A stretch of DNA of 64,000 nt from Gonatopus flavifemur. Its lineage: Eukaryota; Arthropoda; Insecta; Hymenoptera; Dryinidae. The position numbers and the translations under genes are program-made. This document shows, piece by piece, positions 50,223-60,570 of the stretch; the first letter of the stretch is position 1; each line of letters opens with the position of its first letter. The stretch is from NCBI GenBank assembly GCA_018340375.1, contig JAFFJZ010000008.1, forward strand, positions 124,001 through 188,000. The letters are read 5' to 3'. The notes below the pieces were generated by a model. The model saw only the letters and a program-made list of their open reading frames with translations. It was not told the DNA's origin and searched no databases.

Positions 50223-50930
50223 TACTCGATTCGCACCATTCTAATTTTCCTGAGTGAACACAAGACCTCGCCATTTCAGTATAGTAAAAATCTCAGAGGA
50301 AATTTGTAGCAGAAAAAAATTAATTAAACAAGCAATCTAAAACGTCAACAACCTCTGAAGTTGCAGACTTTTCCTATCGGGGTAACATAGCAAATTTTTT
50401 TCTTCAATTGCACTGACTGCTTCATGAGGGCAGAATCATGATTATTCTAATTATCATGATTCACTAATTATATCTAATTCAATTTGAAGGAGTTTGTTTA
50501 TGTAGTGAAGTGTTATGGTCACTGGAACGTTAAGCTGTGAATAATGATAAAATTAGAATTCGTCTTCAGTCCATCATGCATTACAATATGTATGAATTGG
50601 TGGTTTAAAAGTGTATCAGTTATATTTTCTGTCTCTGAAATTATTTCACATTGAATTATTGCCGTTACTTTTTTGGCATAATTCAGCAGCCCTTTTAGTT
50701 ACACTTTTTACAAACTTCGATGGGAAATATTTGGATGATATTGAAATGATTAAATGAGCCTATTTTACTTCATCTGAAATTTGTTTTGTCCAGATGAACC
50801 GCCATCAAAATGACTCAAATTTCTTGCACATTTCGAGAGAATCCTGAAAACTTGATGGATCGGAACAAGAAGTAAAGAAATATTTTTCAGAACACTTGGC
50901 GTCGCCAGATACAAATATCAGATTATGGTG

Positions 50931-51562
50931 CACAGTAAAAATTTCATATTAGATATTACCATATTTATATTGTACTTTTGGGATATACTTGATCATGACC
51001 CTGGTAGAAATTTGTCTAGTAATTCACGAGTTGTAACACTTCCCCTCGGGGATCGTCCATAAACTACGTGATCTTTTTTTCACTCCCTGCTCTATCGCAC
51101 TCTTTATGTCTGACGTTGGTGCAACAAGGAATGCAACAAATAAAAAGGCCACGTGGTTTATGGACGATCCCTCGTGAAAAACTAGAGACCTCATATGTAT
51201 ATTTATTATTTATTTTATGTTATTAGATATACATAATATCTATATATATAATGTATAATGTAATATTTATATATATTATATATATAAGAACACTTATAAG
51301 TTGGTGATTGAACTGAAAAGATACTGAATTGGAACTCTAGTTTTTCGTGAGGGCAAGTGTTACAACTAGCGAATTACTAGAGGAATCTCTACCAGGGGAC
51401 GTTATGAACCACAAGTATACGAGCATTCACCATACTCTCTCGTGAGGATAAAGATAAGTATGTTATAATTTGGAATAAATATAAAACCGAGCCTCATAAT
51501 AAAGTATATCCTACGAGTACCATAAAAATATAGTAATCTTTAATATAAACTTTTCTCTGTGT
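50931..51562. mobile_element. foldback MITE containing a second MITE
   Basis: Left blocks AGATATTACCATATTTAT, CCTGGTAGA and ACGAGTTGTAACACTTCCCC have inverted counterparts on the right (AAGTGTTACAACTAGCG, TCTACCAGG, ATAAAAATATAGTAATCTTT). The ends are CACAGTAAAAA and TTTTCTCTGTG. The centre holds the 51048-51171 MITE and a (TA)-rich tract at 51230-51290. Confidence 0.65.
51048..51171. mobile_element. GGGATCGTCCATAAA-type MITE
   Basis: GGGGATCGTCCATAAACTACG and CGTGGTTTATGGACGATCCC are inverted ends 124 bp apart. There is no coding content. Confidence 0.85.
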
Positions 51563-53162
51563 GGGAACAAAAGTCAAATGAATCTCCTATAATAGCTCAA
51601 CTTGCTCAAATCTTCTTATCTATTCCCGCAACTCAAGCAGCGAGAGAGCTGTATCTGATGGAAGAAACGTTGTGACTGCCACCTGTGCTAGATTATTGAC
51701 AGATCATGTTAGAGAACTATGTTCCTTGCGTAACAATTTTAAAATTGAGTAATGTGAGTGAATTTGAGTGAAATATTGTTCAAAAGTTTTTGAAGGGATG
51801 TTCGTCGAGAAAATATGCCTATTCGTATTATTACCTTCGCCCATTTTATTTTCATACTACATATAATCATTTGAAATATATCAATTTGTCGATGACTTGT
51901 TCCATGTGATATGAAATGACACAGAATATTGGAGGAATATGTTGAGAAATAAACTAATTTCATAAATGATTCCGACAAATTTCGATCAGTTTATACTGTG
52001 ATTAATTGAAAATCTCTATTCCGGAATCATTGCCAATTTAGAATATTCAGAAATGATCTTACAATCATTGATGGGAGAAAAACCTGAAAGAAGACGTAAA
52101 CTGCGTCCTAATGACAAACAAAACTTCCCTCTAACGAGGAAACAATATTGAAAATTATAATCCGTCATTCTCTCATTCAAGAACAATTTGAAATAACTTG
52201 GATAACACAATATTGTCATTTGCTTTGTGAAATTTCAGGATCTTAATGAAATTTGAATGTTTCATATGTTCTGATTTCTCGAAATTCATTGGACACTCGG
52301 AAATTTTTTCAAGTACTCGAAAAATCATTGAATACTCGATAGATTTCGAATACTCGACTCGAAAAAATCACTACTCGCACATCCCCAGAAGAAACATTCT
52401 TCTTCAGTGAAGAAAACGGTTGTCCCATTCACAAAATCAAAGACATCCAGTGCTTGATAGAAATCGAGATACAATTCCCAGCTTGAAACTAGAATATTCC
52501 TTTGAATCTGACGCATCTCGCAGACAGAGTTTTATAATAATCAACATACGAACTTGAAATTCAATGAAAGCAACAATTTGTGTGAATACTGCATTCCTAA
52601 GACCATCTCTAGTAAGAATCATTCTTGACATTTTCTAAGACCATTTGGGGATCTTACTGAATCCTTGTATGGCCTTAAGAAGCTTAATTTCAGACTAGTT
52701 CAGTATTTCTATTTTTTCGGAATGAGATTCTTATGTCGGATAATGAAAAACAACAGTAGCGAGCTATGAGTAATGTCATTTGAATGAGGCTTGGTGTTGA
52801 TATTCAGGAATTTAAAAATTTGTCAATCGGAAAATCCAATAATTTCACTGACAAAGAAGTCTAAATCAACTCCCATTCCTCAATCTATCATCATACGTCA
52901 ATTAGATTTATACACCGGCGATTGATTTGTTCTCTAGCTTTATCAAAGACTAGTGACATTCCCGTCAGAATTAATAAAATGATAATGAGAATTGAGAAGA
53001 TTCTATTCAGTTTATTGCCACAATACGTTTTTATATTTTTCATTGGAATCATGATTGATTCGGATATTTTGAAATAGAATTTCGTAATAATATTGAAACC
53101 ATCCATGTATTGGAAGAGCAGCTTATAAAATCTTGAATCGTTAGAGCAAAAAATGATCTGTT

Positions 53163-53197
<35 letters not shown>

Positions 53198-53780
53198 TCA
53201 TAAGAATAAATACTTCGTACGTGGAATTCACGGCGTCCAATCTTACTTCATTTACAACGAATAAGACATGATCTTTCCCAAAGGAGATCAATTATTTCTC
53301 GGGACTCATATACTAAAAATAATCATTGAAAAATTGAATATCAATACTCATGTATACAACAAAAGAACTCACCACACATTACGTCTCAATAGACAATGGT
53401 TTTCACGTCTTAAGGTTTCCGTTTATCTTTCATCAAGATTAACAATCAATTGCCCACTTGATAGTTTTCCCAATACTGCCACAACAGCTGGAGTAAAATC
53501 TTACACCAACACGCGTGTCATAGAGCAATTGTTCACTATTCTCTTCTCCTTTTTTGTTTAGTTGGTTAATTTCTACACTGAATTCATTCGTTGTTCATAG
53601 TACAAAATTCGGATTGACAACACTAAAACTTATAATGGTCTTCGAAGTGTCACAAATTACTCATATTCTTCATTCCACTTGATTTACACCTCAGTTATGA
53701 ACAAGGTAATAATGTTCACTATAATTGTTCGATGCAATATTACTCAAGTCCCACCAATAATCGTTGAATACTATTTACGT
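51563..53780 (-). other. AT-rich sequence with a TA microsatellite, no gene
   Basis: A TA/GTA tract lies at 53162-53200. A TACTCGA-rich stretch at 52310-52375 repeats three to four times. No conserved coding sequence was found. Confidence 0.45.
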
Positions 53781-53926
53781 TCAAGTAGTAGGATCCAAAA
53801 GAGGTGCGGAGGTAAAACGTATCCGAACGAGTGCAGGACCTTAACTGACCCTGCTCGTCCGTGATGAGACGGAAACGTGTGCTTTTCCTTCCCTTACCTG
53901 CACTCACCCTGGGTTTCACTTCTCAC

Positions 53927-54104
53927 CTGCGCGGCCCGTGCCGTGTAGCAGACAACCTGGCTGTGACCCCGCCCACCTGGCTCGCGACTCAAATACATCC
54001 TGGAAGGGGGAACCCAGTCTTCTCACGTGAGAACGGACGTGTCTAGTGCGACTCACACGCATCAGGATTGGACGCTCAAAGAAGTTCTGTCGTGCTACCG
54101 CCAA
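53927..54104 (-). CDS. candidate first coding exon of the sens-like gene
   Basis: An open frame from an ATG at 54104 (MAVARQNFFERPILMRV) runs to the donor CAG/GTGAGA at 53927. It ends in phase 1 with G, the phase required by the acceptor at 31564, giving GTGRA-E-AVPRTWYMKPE. A second ATG lies at 54062. The TATA-like box suggests transcription starts near 54097, which would favour the second ATG or a fully noncoding exon. The peptide has no recognised domain and is not a SNAG sequence. A one-in-three chance phase match is possible, and the implied intron is 22 kb. I treat this as a hypothesis. Confidence 0.35.
54020..54033. promoter_or_regulatory. palindrome of two Su(H)-type sites over a CACGTG E-box
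   Basis: TTCTCACGTGAGAA is a perfect 14-bp palindrome. Each half reads CGTGAGAA, which fits the Suppressor of Hairless consensus YRTGDGAA, and the centre is CACGTG. It lies inside the GC-rich candidate promoter/first exon. The sequence match is direct, and the function is inferred. Confidence 0.45.
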
Positions 54105-54290
54105 CTCCGCAACAATTGATGCCTTATAGAGAGAATGGAGAGTTCTGCCAGGTGTTCTCTCTACTTTTACGGGTAGGCGGAGGCTATTTCATCCGCTATG
54201 AAAGTGGGAGAGATGCGTTTTTTGCCAACACACAAACCATTTATGCGGGATATTCTAGCTCTAGCCCAACCTAATGTGACGGAAAAAGAG

Positions 54291-55069
54291 AAGAAAAAAT
54301 GGAATTTGCTTTCTAAATGAATAATAATTTGATTTTATTCTGCGAAATTCGAATTCTTATTCCAGGTTCAATATAAATCGACTTATATCGTGTACTGCAT
54401 CATATCATCATTCTCTAATCGTGATTCTGTTGCTTGCAAAAACTGATCGATCTATTTTTGCCGAGACATCGAAAGTGGTAAAAAATTGAGATTATTTTGA
54501 GTTTTGTGCAGATTGAAGGATGAAAAATTGGAAACTTTGATAGCACTGTACGAGAAACCCAGACAGCACAAAGCTCTGAAAGATCACATAAATGTTATCT
54601 TTGAAAGCTTGGCGTTGTCTGAGAAGGGACACTTTCAGCTTTTGGATAGAACTTTTCACGGTATTTGATTCGATATGATCAGTTCATAATTGTATCGTAC
54701 AGGGAAAAATTCTGTATGATGCCGATCTTGAAGAATCCAACTGAATATCTGGCATCAAGCTTGCGAAGAGATTGAATTAAATTGAGAGATATCTAGCTCA
54801 GGTCTTTTTACAAAGTAGGTGAAAAAGGATTTGGGACTTTTCAACACTCTTTGTGAGCCTCTGATTAGTTACGGGTTCTCCAACTACAATGCTTTCTGAA
54901 AAGACTTGGTTTGGATCTTCCAATTTATTCCGAAATTTCGACACTAGACTTCGAATCAGATTTTTCTCAGACAAGTGTCATATCAATTCTTTCATGCTAG
55001 AGAGAATTATTCTGTTCTTATTTTGAATACTAATTCATAGTCAATTACCTCTCATGTATATTATATCCT
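54291..55069 (-). other. sequence upstream of the candidate promoter
   Basis: AT-rich DNA. A CCCAGACAGC unit lies at 54558-54632. No gene was seen. Confidence 0.45.
54558..54632. mobile_element. short CCCAGACAGC MITE, diverged
   Basis: CCCAGACAGCACAAAGCTC pairs imperfectly with GAGCTT-like and GCGTTGTCTGAG sequence at the right. It is related to the 34367-34466 element. Confidence 0.55.
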
Positions 55070-56011
55070 AATGGAAAAACTCCAGAAAAGTGAAAAAATA
55101 ACGCCAAGCACATGAAAATGCGATCAATATCTACAAAAACAAATCTACAAACCTATTCTCAACAGAAATTTCATCACATCTAAAATTTCGATGCAATACA
55201 ACAGGATATGCCCCATCTGAAAAAAAAGATGTGAAATCTAAATGTGCTGCCAAGTAAATTTGGATATCCAAATGGTATGTAAACGATTCTTTGTATATTG
55301 TAACTTCAATTTTTTTTAATTCTATTCAAAGTAATCTATGATCTTTGAGAAAAATCATTGTATTGAAAATGAATATAAAGTGTAGTAGAACGAAAATTAG
55401 GTTCAATCATTTGGTATACCTACTAGGAAGAACTCTGACTTATTTTGAACCAAACGTGTTGGTCATTTGTGAACAATTTTGAAATTCATGTCCATACGAA
55501 AAACTTGACGTGGCTAGTGGAAAGTTTTGAGCTTTTATTATTAAACAGTTTTATCATAAAATTTTTATTGGCCACGCCAAGTGTTTCGCATCGACATGAA
55601 TTTCAAAAACGTCAGAAATGACCAACACGTTTGGTTCAAAACGAGTCAGAGTTCTTTCTAGTAGGTATGCCAAATGATTGAACCCAATCTTCCTTCTACT
55701 CCACTTTATATTCCTTCTTAAAACAATGATGTTTTTCAAAGATATATCACTTTGAATAGAATTAAAAAAAATTGAAGTCACAATATACAAAGAATCGTTT
55801 GCATACCATTTGGATATCCAAATGTACTTGGCAGCACATTTAGATTTCACATCTTTTTTTTCAGATGGAGCATATCCTGTTGTATCGCATCGAAATTTTA
55901 AATGTGATGAAATTTCTGTTGAGAATAGGTTTATAGATTTGTTTTTGTAGATATCGATCGCATTTTCATGTGCTTGGCGTTATTTTTTCACTTTTTTGGA
56001 GTGTTTTCATT
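55070..56011. mobile_element. long foldback element, arms of about 440 bp
   Basis: The left arm 55070-55516 and right arm 55569-56011 are inverted copies with scattered differences. The outer ends share AAAGTGAAAAAATAACGCC and its complement, and the inner parts share GAAATTCATGTC and GACATGAATTTC. The loop is about 50 bp. No transposase, clear target duplication or known termini were seen. It is unrelated in sequence to the 2281-3742 foldback. Confidence 0.85.
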
Positions 56012-57229
56012 GAGATTTCACTTCCTTTTCTGAACATGCCTTCAATTGGGAACAAATAAGAATTAAATACTCATGTCGAGTTTAATAGGAACCATAGCAA
56101 TGAAGAAAATGTTCTCAGGTTATTTCTGTGATATCAAAAACCACTTGAGGTCTCATTATTCATCTCATCATTGGACAGCAATAGATTGTTGAAACTAAAA
56201 ATGAAGAAAAGAAGGAATATGAAGTGAATTTCCTTGAACAAATATGCATGTGAAGCATTCTGGAAACTAAATGTTAGTTGACCGATAAGTTGATGTTGGA
56301 AGCAGCTCGGAGCGCTCAGAGCAGCTCATCATTTTGAATCGTCTACCCCTCCATTGTCATGTTCTAAGTCCTGGATTCATCGGTCCCAGCCAATCGTAGA
56401 AAAGATCCAAAAGTATGAACACATTTCATTGCGAATTCTTTTAGAAATGAATTTTTTTCTTTATGGACTTTAAAAATGGAATTACAAAGCATACCCAGGG
56501 ACCACAAATAATCTTTCATATCCAATATAGCTTCAATGAATTCCAAATGAATACATTTTTAATGTACACCAAGTGTTCCTGAACACTAAGGTGTAGATGA
56601 GAAATTCAATTTGAAATAAAAGTATTTATAATGAATTCTTTTTCTACTCTCAAACTGGAGCTATTTGTCGAGACTCTGGCGCTATCTAGGATAGCGTGAG
56701 AATAGAAATATAATTTAGCTTGAAGAATAACAAAAGTGATCAAACTTTTAAAGAGATCATTTTAAAATCAATCGCGTTTTCAGTCCTTTCAGTTGGACGA
56801 AGCTGCCCTGATAAACTGACCGTTGAAAACGGACAGAACCTCTTTCCGAATCTAACGAAGTCGATATGTGTTTTTGAAAAACACATATTGATTCCGTTAG
56901 GTTCAGCTAAAGGTTCTGTTTGTTTCTAACGACTATTTTTATCAGGGTGTAGTTATGCTATATGCATCATCATTTTGATGATAATCTTATTTATAACGTA
57001 TATATACATATTGAATGCTTCCGATTGCAGGCATTCAACGCCGGCATTATTCGAGAATTGAATCAATTGAAAACAAAGATGATGAAAGATGTCAATAAAA
57101 GTCTGTAAGAATAGAAATGTAATCCAGCTTGAATGAAACATCTGGAAAGATAGAACTTCGGAAGAAAACATTTAGAATGAATTGTATCTACAGTCATATC
57201 AGTCAGGTTGACCTGTAGTTATTCTACAA
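56012..57229. other. AT-rich sequence around a short MITE
   Basis: A short hairpin (ACACCAAGTGTTC, then GAACACTAAGGTGT) lies at about 56567-56593, in addition to the MITE at 56806-56947. No gene was recognised. Confidence 0.45.
56806..56947. mobile_element. palindromic MITE with CCCTGATAAA ends
   Basis: CCCTGATAAA and TTTTATCAGGG close a 142-bp palindrome. GTGTTTTTGAAAAACAC marks its centre, and AGAACCT(C/T)TTT blocks mirror each other. Confidence 0.85.
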
Positions 57230-60200
57230 CAATTTCTATAATCAGAATACTTTCGTATCCGCTCAATTTCCGTCGAGTTGATCCTAAACAGTCTGCGTAA
57301 TCATTCGTCAATTGGTCAGTCAAGTGCATCTGATGCAAAAATTTGTGTTATATCCATTGCGCTCCCGTCTTTTCTTCATTTTCTTTCAACGCTATCTAAT
57401 GATCATGATTATTCCTCATTATTATTAATTATCAAGTGATTCCATTGAAAGAATCTGATAGTAGTATGTTCGACGCAAGGACCCGTTGTATATCCTGTGC
57501 GCTCCTGCCTTTTCTTCATTTTCCTATGACGCTACATAATGATATTGATCATGATTGATCGATGATCGATCATGTTGGTATGTAATGTACAGACGTATGG
57601 TACACCTGATTTTTCTTCTTCCGACAGTGATTCTATTGGAAGAATCTGATAGTAGTATGCCTGATGCAATGACTTGTTGAATGTCCACTATGCTCCTGTC
57701 TTTTCTTCATTTTCTTACGACGCTGCCTATTGATATTGATCCTGCTGGTACATGATATAAGTTGTATGATATATCTGCATCTTGCCTGTTTTTCCTTCAT
57801 CTACCTGTAATTCTACTCGAAGAATCTAGGGATTCATCATCAATTGAATCCACTTTGTAATCTGTAATGCAAATTGATAGTGGTGATAGCAAACTCACAG
57901 ATCTACGGTATATTCGCTTTATTTTGTTTCTCCCTTATCCCCCTGAAACAGTACGCAAAGAATCTGATACCGGCATCGGATAGATCTGTGATATATCCAC
58001 TGCGCTTTCGCCTTCTATTTGTTCTCATTCTATGAGGCCACCGTATGAGATTGATCCCAGCAAACAGGACTGCTGGTGTTTCAAAGGGCCAGTAACGGCT
58101 CTTCAACGGCGTTGCGGGACCATTAGCGGCCCATTGAAATACCAGTAATCATTGTTTGTAGGGATAGTGACGATAGCTAGCATACAAATTTGTGATACGC
58201 CTGCTTCATTTCTGCTTCGTCTCCAACCACCTATAAGTCTAATCTAAGAAACTGATGAGCCCAGCATGTTATAAGAATCTGTGGCATATCTACTGTGTTT
58301 TCGCCTTGAAACCCCGCTTTGACATCCTTCAATGTGGCTAAAGCAACTGGAGACTAACTTCAATTTCTACTGTTGGTCAAACTGTTTACATCTCTTTGAG
58401 GTTTTGTCATGAACTTCACTTTCTAAATCTTTTCATATTGCATTGGGGTTTTTTGATGAATTCTCCTTCCTAATTATAAGTGATGATTCAGTTATTGATC
58501 CATTACATAATCTTTAATCATTCATTCCATGCCATTCATTATCAATTGAATCCACTCTGTAATTTGTAATTCATACATTCAATACAAAATTTCCACAAGA
58601 CCGCCAAGATATGAAATTGATAGTGGTGGTCAACGACGTGCAGGTCTATGTTATATTTGCTTCTTTTTCGTGTTTTCTTATCCACCTGTGATACCACTCG
58701 AGCAATCCGACAATAACTTTTGGTCAAGAAAGTATCAGGCCAATGAGGAAAGACAAAAACGAAGCAAATATACCATTCGATCTGTACGTCGTCCACCCCC
58801 ACTATCCATTTCATAGGCAATTTTGTATTGAATGGATGAACTACAAATTATAAAGTAGATTCAATTGATAATGAATCGCATGAAATGGATGATTGAAGAT
58901 TATGTAATGAATCAACAACTGAATAATCGCTCATAATCAGAAAGTGGAATTCATCAAATATCAAAAATAATCAGAACGTGGAATCATCCAAAAACCCCAA
59001 TGCAGTATAAAAAGTTCTTAGAATGAGAAGTTCATGACACAATTTCAATGAGATATAAGAAGTTTGAAAAACGTTGAAGGTTGAGGTTGGTCTCCAGGCA
59101 CTTGAGTTATATTGAAGTATATCAAATATTTTAAATCAAAACTAATAATTGAACGAAACGATTTCTGTAGAGACCAAAGCACAGCAGATATGTCAAAGAT
59201 CTTGACGACATAGTGGACTCATCAGTTTCTCGGGGTAGAATCACGGGTGAATGGAGGCAAAGCAGAAATGAAGCAGACGAATGATAAATTTGTACGCTAG
59301 CTATTGTCACTATCAATTCCATCCAGTGGCTTCTTAGTCGAGTGAAGCAAAGGCAAGAGTGCAGTGCATATATCACAGATCTATCCGATACTTTTATTAG
59401 ATTCTTTGAATAGCATCACAGGTGGATGAGGATGAAACAAAATGAAGCAAACATCCCATATCTGTATGTTAGCTAGAAACACTATCAATTCCACTCATAT
59501 TCAAGAATCCGACAACAGCCTTTGTCAAAGAAATCTACTGAATCTTGTACAATGTTCTAGTTGAAGTCAATGCAGTAGAATGTAGTTCATGTTGTTGTTG
59601 TAGTCAATGTAGTTGATTGATGTCTGATTCTTAATCGGATTTGGTTAGATTCAATGAACTGTTTCATTAGAAAACACTCTTCATCAGAACTACAAAGACA
59701 ATAAAATTATATCAAACGTACCTTTTCTTACCAGACATCTCTTTATGGGCTTCTCTCTGAAGAAAGATGAAAAAGATTTTGAACAGTTATTTTATAATAA
59801 GCAACATCTCTAGTCGTTTCAGTTGAGCTTAAGTATAGTCATTGTCGATCTGGGTATGCGGGAAGGACAATATTTCATTCATTCACTTCTTTCGGAGCAG
59901 GCTCAATATCATCTGTCTCATCATTTGCTCAGGATTCTAGTTGGGGAATAGTATAAACCAGTGGAATGTCCATCGAAGGTATGGTATATCCACTATAATT
60001 TTACCTATGAAGGAACAGCAAATAAACTCGAATAATTCTCAAGCAAGCTCGGTATAATCTTTTCCATCAATTGTCTACGATCCTAATTGGTGAAATTGAC
60101 AGTAGCTGGCTGTTCGTCAGGAGTTATAATATATCCGTTATGTTTTGGCTTATAGAAAGATTGCGAATCAATTTGAATCATTCCCCTTGAGCATACTCCG

Positions 60201-60260
60201 TATGATCCATTTGTTCATCTGCCAACGACTCTAGTAGCAGGATAGGACAGTAGCGGACTG
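57230..60260. repeat. degenerate satellite of about 185 bp, head-to-head
   Basis: GAAGAATCTGATAGTAGTATG-type motifs recur at about 57451, 57642, 57822 and 57960, and at 58249 beyond a 108-bp MITE. Each is followed by a TATATCCACTGCGCTCC-like and TCTTCATTTTC-like segment. From about 58705 the same units continue in the opposite orientation (for example GAAACTGATGAG at 58249 against CTCATCAGTTTC at about 59218). The result is a palindrome of more than 2 kb. Looser units continue to about 60260. No conserved coding sequence is present. Confidence 0.75.
58056..58163. mobile_element. 108-bp palindromic MITE in the satellite
   Basis: CCCAGCAAACAGGACTGCTGG pairs with the right end, whose complement reads CCCTACAAACA and then TTACTGGTATTTCAATGGGCC. 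It is GC-richer than the satellite and absent from other units. Confidence 0.78.
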
Positions 60261-60272
60261 TCCGTGAAGGTA

Positions 60273-60570
60273 CACTGTTAGAAATTTCTGATTGAATTTT
60301 CAATTACATGTAACGGAAGCAACTCCCACTCACGTAATTGAAAAATAATTCACACTGTACTTGAAAATTCAAGAACCAATTCTTTAAATTTCATGCACAT
60401 GTTCTTGATTGTTGAGAGAAATCATGATTAAAATTCAGTAACAAGTTCTTTAAATTTCATGCACATGTTCATGATCGTTGAAAAAAAAAAATCACCTCCA
60501 CAAGATGTGAACGCGGGACGTCGAAGTCGGACGCCAAAGCTCTGTCACTCAAGCCACTACCACTACATTC
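60273..60570. mobile_element. left part of a CACTGTTAG element carrying a tRNA-like module
   Basis: It begins CACTGTTAGAAATTTCTG after TA, like the 24591 element. It holds two direct copies of TCTTTAAATTTCATGCACAT at about 60380 and 60449. A tRNA-like segment then lies at 60504-60560 on the minus strand. No matching right end was found, so it may be truncated. Confidence 0.5.
60504..60560 (-). repeat. tRNA-like segment, third copy
   Basis: On the minus strand AGTGGCTTGAGTGACAGAGC and CGTTCACATC take the A- and B-box positions, followed by a run of T. The module matches those at 6268 and 41251 although the surrounding element differs. Confidence 0.5.

Larger units (their letters stand above)
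53898..54290 (-). promoter_or_regulatory. candidate promoter/first-exon block of the sens-like gene
   Basis: This is the only clearly GC- and CpG-rich block in the window. Read on the minus strand it has a TATA-like TATAAGG (54128-54122). Downstream it has three consensus donors: CAG/GTGAGA (after 53927), AGG/GTGAGT (after 53908) and CAG/GTAAGG (after 53898). CACCTG-type E-boxes lie at about 53924-53930, 53970-53976 and 54150-54156. In Drosophila, sens is a target of proneural bHLH factors, so E-boxes would fit. No transcript evidence is available here. Confidence 0.5.

Noticed and set aside
53861..54274. Plus-strand ORFs in the GC-rich block as a separate gene
   Set aside because: Splice donors and the TATA-like box are on the minus strand. 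The plus-strand frames lack any recognisable domain.
57230..60260. CRISPR-like array
   Set aside because: Units are about 185 bp, degenerate and partly inverted in an animal genome. There are no short identical repeats with spacers.
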